A stretch of DNA of 44,944 nt from the NCBI GenBank assembly GCA_902612125.1, contig CACMBV010000017.1:1-44944 (forward strand), in the 5' to 3' direction. This document shows positions 26,147-34,395 of this stretch, in pieces; position 1 is the first letter of the stretch, and every line of letters starts with the position of its first letter. A model generated the notes under the pieces. That model made no database searches. It was not told the origin of the DNA and saw only the letters and a list, made by a program, of their open reading frames with translations. The position numbers and the translations under genes are program-made. The stretch comes from an uncultured Verrucomicrobiota bacterium. Lineage in GTDB: Bacteria; Verrucomicrobiota; Verrucomicrobiia; Opitutales; Seribacteraceae.

Positions 26147-26351
26147 AGGCCGGTTATGTCAGTTGTAGATAGGTAATTGGAGTAAATTTATGAAAAATTT
26201 AGCGATTTTGACTAGTGTAAAATTACAAAAAATTTAAAACTCAGTTTATCCGGGACTTTGGGAGTTTGGTATTATTTTGGAAAATTAGGGAGGAATTCCC
26301 GGAATTAAGACATTTGATTTATAAAAAAAAACTTTTATTCTAGATTATTAA

Positions 26352-27644
26352 ATGAAATTTAATTTCAATCGTCGTACTTTTCTTCGTGGGGCAGGGGCGT
26401 TAATCGCCCTTCCCATGCTTGAGTCCATAGGTTTTCGCCGGTTTGCATCTGCGGCAACCAAAACTGCTGGTTCGATACCTAAGAGGGCGGTTTTTATGGG
26501 CATGGGTTTCGGAGTGACCAAGCAGACTTGGTATCCCGATCAGAAAGTTACGGGTGCGGATTACCAATTGTCCGAGGGCCTTAGTCCTCTGGCCAGGCAT
26601 AAGAAAGATTTTACGGTGGTTCAGGGTTGTGCAAATAAGTTCAGTAATGAAGCTCACTGGGGAAGTACTTTTTGGCTGACCGGAGCCAACCGCTATTCAG
26701 TCCCCGGTCAAAATATGGCCAACAGCATATCCGCAGATCAGGTGGTCGCTGAGCAACTTGGTCAACAAACCCGTTTTACATCGATTCAGCTCGACAGTTC
26801 GGATGGAAGTCAATCGGGTCATGGACCTGGTGCATCTTTAGCATGGGACAAGCGGGGAAAACCGATTGCCGGATACAATGACCCGCTGAAAACTTTTCAT
26901 AAGCTTTTTTCTGCGGAAGATTTGCCCCTCGAACAGAGACAGGCAGCCATCGATGAGAAGAGAAGTGTCTTAGATGCAGTGCTAACGGAAGCCAATCGGG
27001 TGCAAAAAGGTCTCTCCAGAAATGATAACAATAAGTTGGACGAGTACTTTCAGGGTATCCGGGACATTGAAACCCGGTTAGGTAAGGATGAGGATTGGCT
27101 GGATAAGCCAAAACCCAAGGCACCGATGGACGAACCGCCCGTCGGCCTGAAGGGAAGAGAAGAAATTGAGATGATGTACAACCTCATCATTGCCGCTTTG
27201 CAAACCGATAGCACACGTGCTTTGACCTACCGTATGCCAGGTCAGACCCTTCTTAAAAGTATGGATTTCACTCACAGTGCCCATAATGTCAGTCACTACT
27301 CTCCAGGTGAGCGTATGGAAGCATCCAAGGCCCGTGACAAAATGCACAGCACTTTGCTCGCTGGCTTTATGGACAAGTTGAAGTCAACTAAGGAGGCAGA
27401 TGGCAGCAGTCTTTTTGATCACACCTCCCTGGCATTTGGGTCAAATATCAGCAGTATCCACTACCTGGATAACTGCCCGACCTTGCTCGCGGGTGGCGGG
27501 GCCAACTTGAAATTGGGTGAACATTTAGTTCTTCCGAAGGATACTCCACTCTGTAATGTCTGGCTTACCATGCTTCAGGGAATGGGAATTCAGGCGGATC
27601 GCCATGGTGACAGTACCGGGGTGGTCAAAGAACTTCAGGCGTGA
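26352..27644 (+). CDS. DUF1552 protein, Tat-exported
   Basis: 430-residue DUF1552 family protein, a group found mainly in Planctomycetota, Verrucomicrobiota and myxobacteria. The N-terminus NRRTFLRGAGALIALPML is a twin-arginine signal. KRAVFMGMGFGVTKQTWYPD, QGCANKFSNEAHWGSTFWLTGA and the ISADQVVAEQLGQQTRFTSIQLD segment are family landmarks. The fold is related to sulfatase/alkaline-phosphatase-like DUF1501 proteins, but catalytic residues are not established. The next gene, a DUF1592-type cytochrome protein, overlaps by four bases (GTGA); this pairing is conserved in the phylum and suggests the two work together in the periplasm, perhaps in carbohydrate oxidation. Confidence 0.92.
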   Translation: MKFNFNRRTFLRGAGALIALPMLESIGFRRFASAATKTAGSIPKRAVFMGMGFGVTKQTWYPDQKVTGADYQLSEGLSPLARHKKDFTVVQGCANKFSNEAHWGSTFWLTGANRYSVPGQNMANSISADQVVAEQLGQQTRFTSIQLDSSDGSQSGHGPGASLAWDKRGKPIAGYNDPLKTFHKLFSAEDLPLEQRQAAIDEKRSVLDAVLTEANRVQKGLSRNDNNKLDEYFQGIRDIETRLGKDEDWLDKPKPKAPMDEPPVGLKGREEIEMMYNLIIAALQTDSTRALTYRMPGQTLLKSMDFTHSAHNVSHYSPGERMEASKARDKMHSTLLAGFMDKLKSTKEADGSSLFDHTSLAFGSNISSIHYLDNCPTLLAGGGANLKLGEHLVLPKDTPLCNVWLTMLQGMGIQADRHGDSTGVVKELQA

Positions 27645-30600
27645 ACGGTAAAGTAGCCTTCCTTTTGGCCGGTTTTGGATTGGCCGGCACCTCTATCTTT
27701 GCAGATGAGCCCCAGGCCATCGTGCCCGAAAAGCATCTCGATCTCCTGTTCAACCATTGTATGGATTGTCACAATGCGGATACCCGGAAAGGAAAGGTAA
27801 ACTTGGAAGATCTTCCTCTTGAGGTAAACACCCTTCAACATGCCGAACTTTGGCAAAAAGTTTTGGACGTGCTAAATTCCGGGGAAATGCCACCTGAGAA
27901 TAAGAGACAACCGGAAAGCGTGGCCAAGGCGGACTTTTTGGGAGATCTGGCCAATACTATGGTGCTCGCCCGTAAAATACTCTCCGACTCGGGTGGACAG
28001 ATCACCATGCGCCGCCTCAACCGAAGGGAGTATCAAAATACGATGAAGTCTCTGACCGGGGTTAGCCTAAATGTTGATTCGCTTCCTTCTGATGGCGGTT
28101 CGGGAACCTTCGATACCGTGGGTGCTTCCCAGTATATTTCCAGCGATCAGTTCGAACAATACCTGGAGTTGGGGCGTACTGCGGTGGATGAAGCCTTTGA
28201 AAGGCTAAAAGTCACAGCGAAAGATAGCTTTATTTTTCGCGTTGAACCGGAAAAGACTATCAACGAGCGGGAAAAAAAATCTCTGATTCGTTTTGAGGAG
28301 AGTGCCAAGCGTTTTTATGCATGGAAGGCCAAAGTGGATCAGGTAGCTAGTGCTCCAGAAAACCGTGAATATATGGAGAATTTTCGCATGGAATATCCAA
28401 CTTTCGAATTAAATGCCCCCCGTTCCCACAAATTTTATTTTTCGGCCGGGCAGTTGATCGGAGCCCCGGATGCAAAGAATTTCGGGTTCAAGGACGATTT
28501 CGATGCCACCTTTACTTTCCAAAGTGGTTACGATCGACTCCATGCCTACATTTCTCATTATCATAGTCTTCCCAAGGGCAATCAGGGAAGTTACCTCAAA
28601 CTCGGTTGGGGAATTCAAAGAGTGGATATCCTTCCCCCTAAACATAAGATCGTGCCCGGTTCCTACCGAATTCGGATTCGGGCAGGGGCCGTGGAAGAAT
28701 CTCCCTTTTCTCGCCGATTCATTGATATCGGGCATCCTCAGAGAATTAATCAGGTTGCAGAAGGTTTCTCCGGTCTTCCCATCAGCACTCATCAGGTAAC
28801 GGGTACGGTCGAATATCCCGAGATCATCGAGACTTACATCGAGGTTGGAAAGGACACGCCGAGAGAATTCGCGATACGAGAAAAGCAGCACTCCAGCGAA
28901 GAGGAAGCAAGAAGAGAGTTCTTTGTCCATAAAAGAGAAAATGGATATGGAACACCTGCGGCCGTTTGGGTTGATTGGATTGAGTTGGAAGGGCCGATCC
29001 AAGAGAAGCAAACCGCCAAACTGGAAATCACCCGCGTTGAACCAGAGAAGACCATTAATCCAGCCAATGAGGAATACATTAAGCAAGTTGAAGCACATCA
29101 GGAGCGTTTTAAACAGTGGAAAAAAGGAGTGGATGAGGCTGCTAAATCTCCGGAGAATCAGACGATCATTGCTGAGATACGAAAGAAGAATCGCCTGATT
29201 GATCACCCCAATCGCTTTTACATTTTTGCCGAGCATTTTAAGAATGTGCCCAACCCCAGAGATTTCGGTTTCTTAGATTTTCAAAAAGCGGCTGCAGCCG
29301 ACCCATCAAGATCCAAGAATTTGGCCCTGCTCAAGCATTACGCCAGTCTGCCGCATCGGAACACCGGTACCTATCTTAAACTGACCCACGGAACCGGACG
29401 GGTTATTGTTGCCCCGAAGAAGATGCCCGTGGGTGATTATATCTTTCGTGTCCGCTTGGGCACGGTGAAGGGAACGCCTGCCGCCCGAAAATTTATTGAG
29501 ATCGGTCACCCCCAGAGGGATATTGAAGTAAGGGACTGGGGATTGAAAGGTAAACCAATCAGTGTCCATCAGGTTAACGGTACGATCGAAGCTCCACAGA
29601 TTATGGAAATTCCCATTGAGGTGCGTTCGGATACGACCCGTGAATTTGCGGTACAGGAAAAGCAGCCAAACAATGCAAATCTAAAGACCCTTTGGGATGA
29701 GCACAATCAACTCAAGGCGGAGAATGGGTACGGGCACCCGCCCGCAATCTGGATAGATTGGGCAGAGATTGAAGGGCCTATTCCAAAAAAACCAAAAATA
29801 TGGAAGCAGCGCCGTGAAGTGGAAGTCCAGGCAAACTACAGAATCAAAAATGTCTACGAAGGCTATTTCAAAGGGGGTTACGAGACTGGCCAAAAATTTT
29901 TAAAGGACGGAATTCCTCAACCGAAGAAGGGTGTTACCAATGAACGGGAAGCGAAGTTCCGTATCAGGCGATTTGAGAGAGAAGGCCCCACTTGGCGTCG
30001 TTACATGAATGATCCTCTCACCCAAAAAGGTTCTTTGCTCACTATATTCAATCCGAACAAGGAAGAGTTCATTGCGCTGCCGCCCGAACAACATCGTGGA
30101 TGGCGAAATATCGAGCATGAAGTGGACACTTTGCCACCTGGAACCTATCGTTTTCGGATTAGAGTTGGTTCAGTCAAAGGGAGCGTCAAAAGTCGTCACT
30201 TTCTTGAACTAGGAGCGGTTCCCAATGAAGGGCAATTCAACCTCCTTCGGACTCTTCAGGTAACCGGATCAACGGACAACCCTCAAGTTTTGGAGGCAGA
30301 CATTCAGCTTTCCTTGAACGGTCCACGCAAGTTTGCTCTTCGTGAAAAGCGCAACTTTAAAGACGACGTGCTGCATTACAACAAAGGCATTGATGAAACG
30401 GGTTTCGCTCCGCCTTCCGCTCTTTGGATTGATTGGGTGGAATGGGAAGGCCCGCTTGCCCCCTCTGAAAACAAGACTTTTAAGCAGCGTCGTGAAGTGG
30501 AGCATTACGCCACTGCCAAAGTGAAGCGAAAATTTGAAAATTACTTCAAGGCGGGGTACGAGGCTGCTCTTGCTTTTCAAAAGGACGGAATTCCACGTCC

Positions 30601-32470
30601 TGCAGTAGGAGTGAAAGATTTGGATGAGGCCAAGTTCAGAATCCGCAGATACGAGATGGAAGCACCTTCCCAACTTCGCTACCTCAATGATCCGCTGACC
30701 AAAACCGGATCCTTGCTAGGCGTGTTTGACCGGAATGGAAACCTGAACAGTGAAGAATTTATTGAAATAAGTATGGATCCGTTGGGTGCCCCCAAAAAAT
30801 CCAAACCCTTACCGCTTGGCAAATACCGTCTTAGTGTCCGTATCGGTTCCATCGAAGGCACATCACCCGATCGTCATTTTGCCGTCCTTGGTTCGGTAAG
30901 CCAGGCAGGGTCCAGGAATGTTGGTGGTGATGGGTTTAACTTATTGGAAACTTTTCAAGTCACTGGGACCACAACAGATCCACAGGTTTTTGAAACCACT
31001 GTTGAGTTAACCCTGGATGGACCAAGGAAATTTTCACTTCGTGAGAAAAGTAATCTGAAAGCAGATACCTTGATGGGTAAAAATGAGATTTACCGGGGAG
31101 GCATGGCTCCACCACCGGCTCTCTGGATTGACTGGGTGGAATGGGAAGGACCCCTGCATTACAAGGCTCAGGACGGTGGGCTTGTGCCTATTTTGCAAAA
31201 TAACCTGTCGGGAAGTTTGGATACGGAGGAAAAGAGAGCCCGTTCTATTTTCCAGCGCTTTTGCGTGGAAGCCTTTCGCCAGGTTGATCCGGACCCCATG
31301 TTTATCGATCAATTGGTCGGATTGTATAAGAGAAGAATGACTGCGGGTGATTCTTTCGACGTGGCCATCCGTACGCCCCTCAGTGTCATCCTTGCCTCTC
31401 CCGGCTTTCTTTATCTGGATGAGCCTAATATTGAGGGACCCAAACGTCCGCTCAATGACCGGGAACTGGCGGTTCGCCTCGCTTATTTCCTATGGAGTGG
31501 GCCTCCCGATGCCAAGCTTTACGATTTGGCCGAAAAGGGCTTGTTAAAAAAGTCTTGGGTACTGAAGAAACAAGTTGAACGAATGATTGCCGATCCCAGA
31601 TCCGAAGAATTCGTGGCTGGATTTGTACATCAGTGGTTGCATATGGAGAGATTGGATTTCTTCCAGTTTGATACCAAATTACACCGTGAGTTTGACGAGA
31701 GTGTTCGGGCTTCCGCCCGGAAGGAAATTTATGAATCCTTTGCCCTGTTGTTGCGTGATCAGGAGGGAGGACATCTCGGGAAATTGTTGAAGAGTGAATA
31801 CATCATGATTAACGGCTTGCTGGGTACCTACTATGGCATTGAGGGAGTTACCGGTGATCACTTCCGCAAGGTTTCCTTACCAGCTGATTCTCCGCGAGGG
31901 GGCTTGCTCGGTACCGCCGCGGTTCTGGCAATGGGAAGTGACGGTATCGAAAGCAGTCCGGTCGAACGGGGTGCGTGGGTCTTGCGCTACCTACTGAATG
32001 ATCCCCCGCCACCGGCTCCCCCCAATGTTCCCCAACTTTCCCGCTTGGCCGACAAGCCTCTCACTGCCCGCGAACGGGTTCTTGCTCACCAGGAAGAACC
32101 GCAGTGTGCCAGTTGTCACCGTAAGATTGATCCGATCGGGTTTGGGTTGGAAAACTTTACCGCCGCCGGTAAATGGCGGACCGAAGACAAGCACGGGAAG
32201 AAAACCTATGATATTGATCCATCCGGAAAGTTTCATAAGGGCCCGGAGTTTGCCGACTATTTTGAGATGCGCGATTTGATTGCCCAGCGGGAAGATGATT
32301 TTGCCCGTGGGTTTACCGAACATCTGATTGGATACGGACTGGGTCGTCCCTTCGGATTTACCGACGAGGATCTGGCCAAAGAAATTACCTCAGCCGCGAA
32401 GAAAGAAAATCATTCCGTAGCCGCATTTGTGCACGCACTGGTTCAGAGCAAAGCGTTCATAACCAAGTAG
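27641..32470 (+). CDS. giant PSCyt1/DUF1587/DUF1592/DUF1588/DUF1585-type protein with four extra modules
   Basis: 1609-residue exported protein; relatives are usually about 700-1100 residues. GTG start overlapping the DUF1552 stop. Signal KVAFLLAGFGLAGTSIFA. Order: planctomycete cytochrome domain with haem motif CMDCH (40-44) and the GEMPPENKRQP loop; DUF1587 with MRRLNRREYQNTM near 130; four tandem modules (about 199-455, 463-712, 721-940, 947-1170); DUF1595/DUF1592 (LNDRELAVRLAYFLWSGPPD near 1275); DUF1588 with PRGGLLG and second CxxCH, CASCHRKIDPIGFGLENF (near 1488); DUF1585 at the end (LIGYGLGRPFGFTD). Two haem sites fit periplasmic electron transfer. The modules may bind carbohydrate. 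Probably works with the DUF1552 partner. Frameshift artefacts are unlikely, since the frame is open throughout. Confidence 0.93.
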   Translation: MNGKVAFLLAGFGLAGTSIFADEPQAIVPEKHLDLLFNHCMDCHNADTRKGKVNLEDLPLEVNTLQHAELWQKVLDVLNSGEMPPENKRQPESVAKADFLGDLANTMVLARKILSDSGGQITMRRLNRREYQNTMKSLTGVSLNVDSLPSDGGSGTFDTVGASQYISSDQFEQYLELGRTAVDEAFERLKVTAKDSFIFRVEPEKTINEREKKSLIRFEESAKRFYAWKAKVDQVASAPENREYMENFRMEYPTFELNAPRSHKFYFSAGQLIGAPDAKNFGFKDDFDATFTFQSGYDRLHAYISHYHSLPKGNQGSYLKLGWGIQRVDILPPKHKIVPGSYRIRIRAGAVEESPFSRRFIDIGHPQRINQVAEGFSGLPISTHQVTGTVEYPEIIETYIEVGKDTPREFAIREKQHSSEEEARREFFVHKRENGYGTPAAVWVDWIELEGPIQEKQTAKLEITRVEPEKTINPANEEYIKQVEAHQERFKQWKKGVDEAAKSPENQTIIAEIRKKNRLIDHPNRFYIFAEHFKNVPNPRDFGFLDFQKAAAADPSRSKNLALLKHYASLPHRNTGTYLKLTHGTGRVIVAPKKMPVGDYIFRVRLGTVKGTPAARKFIEIGHPQRDIEVRDWGLKGKPISVHQVNGTIEAPQIMEIPIEVRSDTTREFAVQEKQPNNANLKTLWDEHNQLKAENGYGHPPAIWIDWAEIEGPIPKKPKIWKQRREVEVQANYRIKNVYEGYFKGGYETGQKFLKDGIPQPKKGVTNEREAKFRIRRFEREGPTWRRYMNDPLTQKGSLLTIFNPNKEEFIALPPEQHRGWRNIEHEVDTLPPGTYRFRIRVGSVKGSVKSRHFLELGAVPNEGQFNLLRTLQVTGSTDNPQVLEADIQLSLNGPRKFALREKRNFKDDVLHYNKGIDETGFAPPSALWIDWVEWEGPLAPSENKTFKQRREVEHYATAKVKRKFENYFKAGYEAALAFQKDGIPRPAVGVKDLDEAKFRIRRYEMEAPSQLRYLNDPLTKTGSLLGVFDRNGNLNSEEFIEISMDPLGAPKKSKPLPLGKYRLSVRIGSIEGTSPDRHFAVLGSVSQAGSRNVGGDGFNLLETFQVTGTTTDPQVFETTVELTLDGPRKFSLREKSNLKADTLMGKNEIYRGGMAPPPALWIDWVEWEGPLHYKAQDGGLVPILQNNLSGSLDTEEKRARSIFQRFCVEAFRQVDPDPMFIDQLVGLYKRRMTAGDSFDVAIRTPLSVILASPGFLYLDEPNIEGPKRPLNDRELAVRLAYFLWSGPPDAKLYDLAEKGLLKKSWVLKKQVERMIADPRSEEFVAGFVHQWLHMERLDFFQFDTKLHREFDESVRASARKEIYESFALLLRDQEGGHLGKLLKSEYIMINGLLGTYYGIEGVTGDHFRKVSLPADSPRGGLLGTAAVLAMGSDGIESSPVERGAWVLRYLLNDPPPPAPPNVPQLSRLADKPLTARERVLAHQEEPQCASCHRKIDPIGFGLENFTAAGKWRTEDKHGKKTYDIDPSGKFHKGPEFADYFEMRDLIAQREDDFARGFTEHLIGYGLGRPFGFTDEDLAKEITSAAKKENHSVAAFVHALVQSKAFITK
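28235..31155 (+). repeat. four tandem protein modules inside the DUF1592-type gene
   Basis: Each module ends with the same block: PGxYRxRIRxG (or PxGDYIFRVRLG), a strand R-x-F-x-x-(I/L)-G, a T-G-T/T-G-S or N-G-T turn, P-R-x-F-A-(I/L)-R-E-K, and finally (A/S)-(V/I/L)-W-(V/I)-D-W-x-E-x-E-G-P. Modules 1 and 2 begin RVEPEKTIN and resemble each other. Modules 3 and 4 begin KQRREVE, then YFK(G/A)GYE, DGIP(Q/R)P and AKFRIRR(F/Y), and are a second pair. So the pattern is A-A'-B-B', consistent with duplication of single units, then divergence. Boundaries at residues 199, 463, 721 and 947. Confidence 0.8.
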
Positions 32471-32479
32471 CTAAAAGTT

Positions 32480-32504
32480 AAGCAAACCCCAGGCGGGGAT
32501 GCTT
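32480..32504 (+). terminator. possible hairpin terminator after the DUF1592-type gene
   Basis: Nine bases after the stop, AAGCAAACCCC and GGGGATGCTT can pair (CCCC/GGGG plus AAGCA/TGCTT, with a small internal loop) around the tetraloop AGGC. No long T-run follows, so it is at best a weak intrinsic terminator. The rest of the 264-base gap to the next gene is AT-rich and shows no gene. Confidence 0.35.
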
Positions 32505-32734
32505 TGTGCTCCGTTTCCCGTTCATCAAATTAGAACGGTTCTGAGCGGCGAATGGGTGGAATACGGTTCAGTAGAAAAACTTGTTCTTGGTAAATGTTTT
32601 TGGGATAACCAAAGCTTAAAAGAATTGTAAGAATTCGTTTATCTAAGACATTTATCGTTTAAAATGATAAAAGCATTTTTCTTACTGCCATGAAGGTAAA
32701 CCTTTACACGAAATAAAATTAATCTAATCCTCCT

Positions 32735-33418
32735 ATGAAAGTATTCCCAAGAATTGTAATTTCACCGTGCTTGTTTATCGCGATCACGTCCCTTCACGCC
32801 TTCAAGGTCGAAAAAGGCTTTACCTCGATCTTCAATGGAAAAGACCTGACCGGCTGGGAAGGTATGCCCGGCATGTGGACGGTGAAGGACGGAGCGATCA
32901 CCCCCAAGGAGTCGACCATCAATAACTGGGTTTTCTGGAGGGGAGGGCAGCCAGTCGATTTTGAACTTCGCCTATCCTTTCGTTACCACAGCGGCAATTC
33001 CGGTGTACAGGTAAGAACGATCGAGTTCGAGCCCTTTCAGTCACGCGGGTACCAGGTGGAAGTGGCCCCCCAAGCCAAGATGGGCTTGTGGCATCATTCC
33101 AAGGCACCTGAGAAATACCGGAGCAAATTGGCCCAGGCCGGGGAGGAAACGATCTATGCCAAGGATGGAACCAAGAGCATCAAGAAAGTTGCGGATCCCG
33201 ACAAAGTGAAGTTTGCCTACCAAGAAGATGGCTGGAATGATCTGGTGGTCATCGCCAAGGGGCCAACGGTTATTCAGAAGATTAACGGTGTGGTCTTTTC
33301 CCAGCTTACGGATCATGATGAAAAGTATTCCACCTCCAAAGGATGGATCGCCTTTCAGGACCATGGCAAGGGCACCAAGGTCGAATTCAAAGACATCCGT
33401 ATCCGAATCGATAAATGA
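32735..33418 (+). CDS. secreted DUF1080 protein
   Basis: 227-residue DUF1080 protein with signal PRIVISPCLFIAITSLHA. The domain begins at GFTSIFNGKDLTGWEGMPGMWTVKDGAI and includes FELRLSFRYHSGNSGVQVRT, the conserved N-S-G-V core, YQVEVAPQAKMG, and the closing SKGWIAFQDHGKGTKVEFKDIRIR. It lies in the subgroup that carries long inserts after the core (WHHSKAPEKYRSKLAQAG). Its stop overlaps the ATG of the esterase gene by four bases, so the two proteins are made together and probably act on the same glycan. Confidence 0.92.
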   Translation: MKVFPRIVISPCLFIAITSLHAFKVEKGFTSIFNGKDLTGWEGMPGMWTVKDGAITPKESTINNWVFWRGGQPVDFELRLSFRYHSGNSGVQVRTIEFEPFQSRGYQVEVAPQAKMGLWHHSKAPEKYRSKLAQAGEETIYAKDGTKSIKKVADPDKVKFAYQEDGWNDLVVIAKGPTVIQKINGVVFSQLTDHDEKYSTSKGWIAFQDHGKGTKVEFKDIRIRIDK

Positions 33419-34257
33419 AAAAATTGATATTTGTTGTTCTAGTCGGAATGGCCTTCTATTGTCTAGGTACGACAGGTGACCTCAGTGAGGGTGCACCAGA
33501 AGGGAAAGTCTACTCTTATAAGAAACAAGGTGGTGTTGCTCATGAAATAGAGATTCACTTCCCAAAGGATCATGACCGAAGTAAGCCTGTCCCCGGAATC
33601 ATCATGTTTCACGGTGGTGGTTGGAGCAAAGGAGACCGGATCTCATTCCGCTATCTGTGCCACTACTTCGCGAGTCGTGGGCTCGTGGCCGCCACAGCAA
33701 ACTACAGGTTGGGTAAGGGTAAACGACTCTGCATCACGGATGCTAAGAGTGCAATTCGATGGTATAAACAGAACGCGGCCAAACTGGGCGTAGATTCAAA
33801 ACGCATTATCGCCGGCGGAGGCTCGGCTGGCGGGCATATCGCTTTGTTGGCAACCACAAATCCCGGTCTGAATGATCCCAATGATTCCAAAGAGTACGAT
33901 ACTTCTGTTGTTGCTTACCTGCTGTTCAATCCGGCACTCAAACCCAAAAAGGATATGGAGGTCACCTTCGAAAATCACATCAAAGCGGCCATGCCTCCCA
34001 TGATTGCTTTCTGGGGCACGAAGGATAAGTGGCTGACAGGCTGGAAGAGTGCCTGCGAGAAGATGCAATCGCTCGAAAACGAGTCCATTGAGTGGTGGAC
34101 CGCCCAGGGGCAGAGCCACGGATTTTTCAAAAGGCGGCCATGGAAAGATCTGACCATTATTGCCGCCGACAAGTTTTTAAAGAAATATGGACTTATCGAG
34201 GGTGAAGTCACATTGCCTGCACCGGAAAATGGATTGAAACTGATCAAGACTCTCTAA
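33415..34257 (+). CDS. secreted alpha/beta hydrolase (esterase, BD-FAE-like)
   Basis: 280-residue alpha/beta hydrolase, paralogue of the protein at 12413-13255. Signal region LIFVVLVGMAFYCLG. FHGGGWSKGDRISF contains the classical HGGGW oxyanion motif, which the other copy has lost. SAIRWYKQNAAKLGVDSKRIIAGGGSAGGHIAL holds the nucleophile elbow with the Ser at about residue 139. FWGTKDKWLTGW is the acid region and GQSHGFFK the catalytic His. Likely removes acetyl or similar esters from a polysaccharide. Translationally coupled to the DUF1080 gene (ATGA). Confidence 0.9.
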   Translation: MKKLIFVVLVGMAFYCLGTTGDLSEGAPEGKVYSYKKQGGVAHEIEIHFPKDHDRSKPVPGIIMFHGGGWSKGDRISFRYLCHYFASRGLVAATANYRLGKGKRLCITDAKSAIRWYKQNAAKLGVDSKRIIAGGGSAGGHIALLATTNPGLNDPNDSKEYDTSVVAYLLFNPALKPKKDMEVTFENHIKAAMPPMIAFWGTKDKWLTGWKSACEKMQSLENESIEWWTAQGQSHGFFKRRPWKDLTIIAADKFLKKYGLIEGEVTLPAPENGLKLIKTL

Positions 34258-34395
34258 CCAAATGCGAACACATGAATGCAGACTATTGTCGCATGGGCAC
34301 AATAAAGAAATGCAACAATTCTGGCCCATACGACTTTACCACCATCCATCTTTTCAAATATAAGAAATCGAATACTTAAGATATTTAACATTACC

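Noticed and set aside
26294..26306. Short inverted repeat AATTCC-C-GGAATT before the DUF1552 gene
   Set aside because: Arms of only six bases and no second copy seen; not enough to call an operator.
28409..29236. 275-residue minus-strand frame inside the DUF1592-type gene
   Set aside because: It lies wholly inside a long, clearly coding frame with conserved motifs; the translation resembles no protein.
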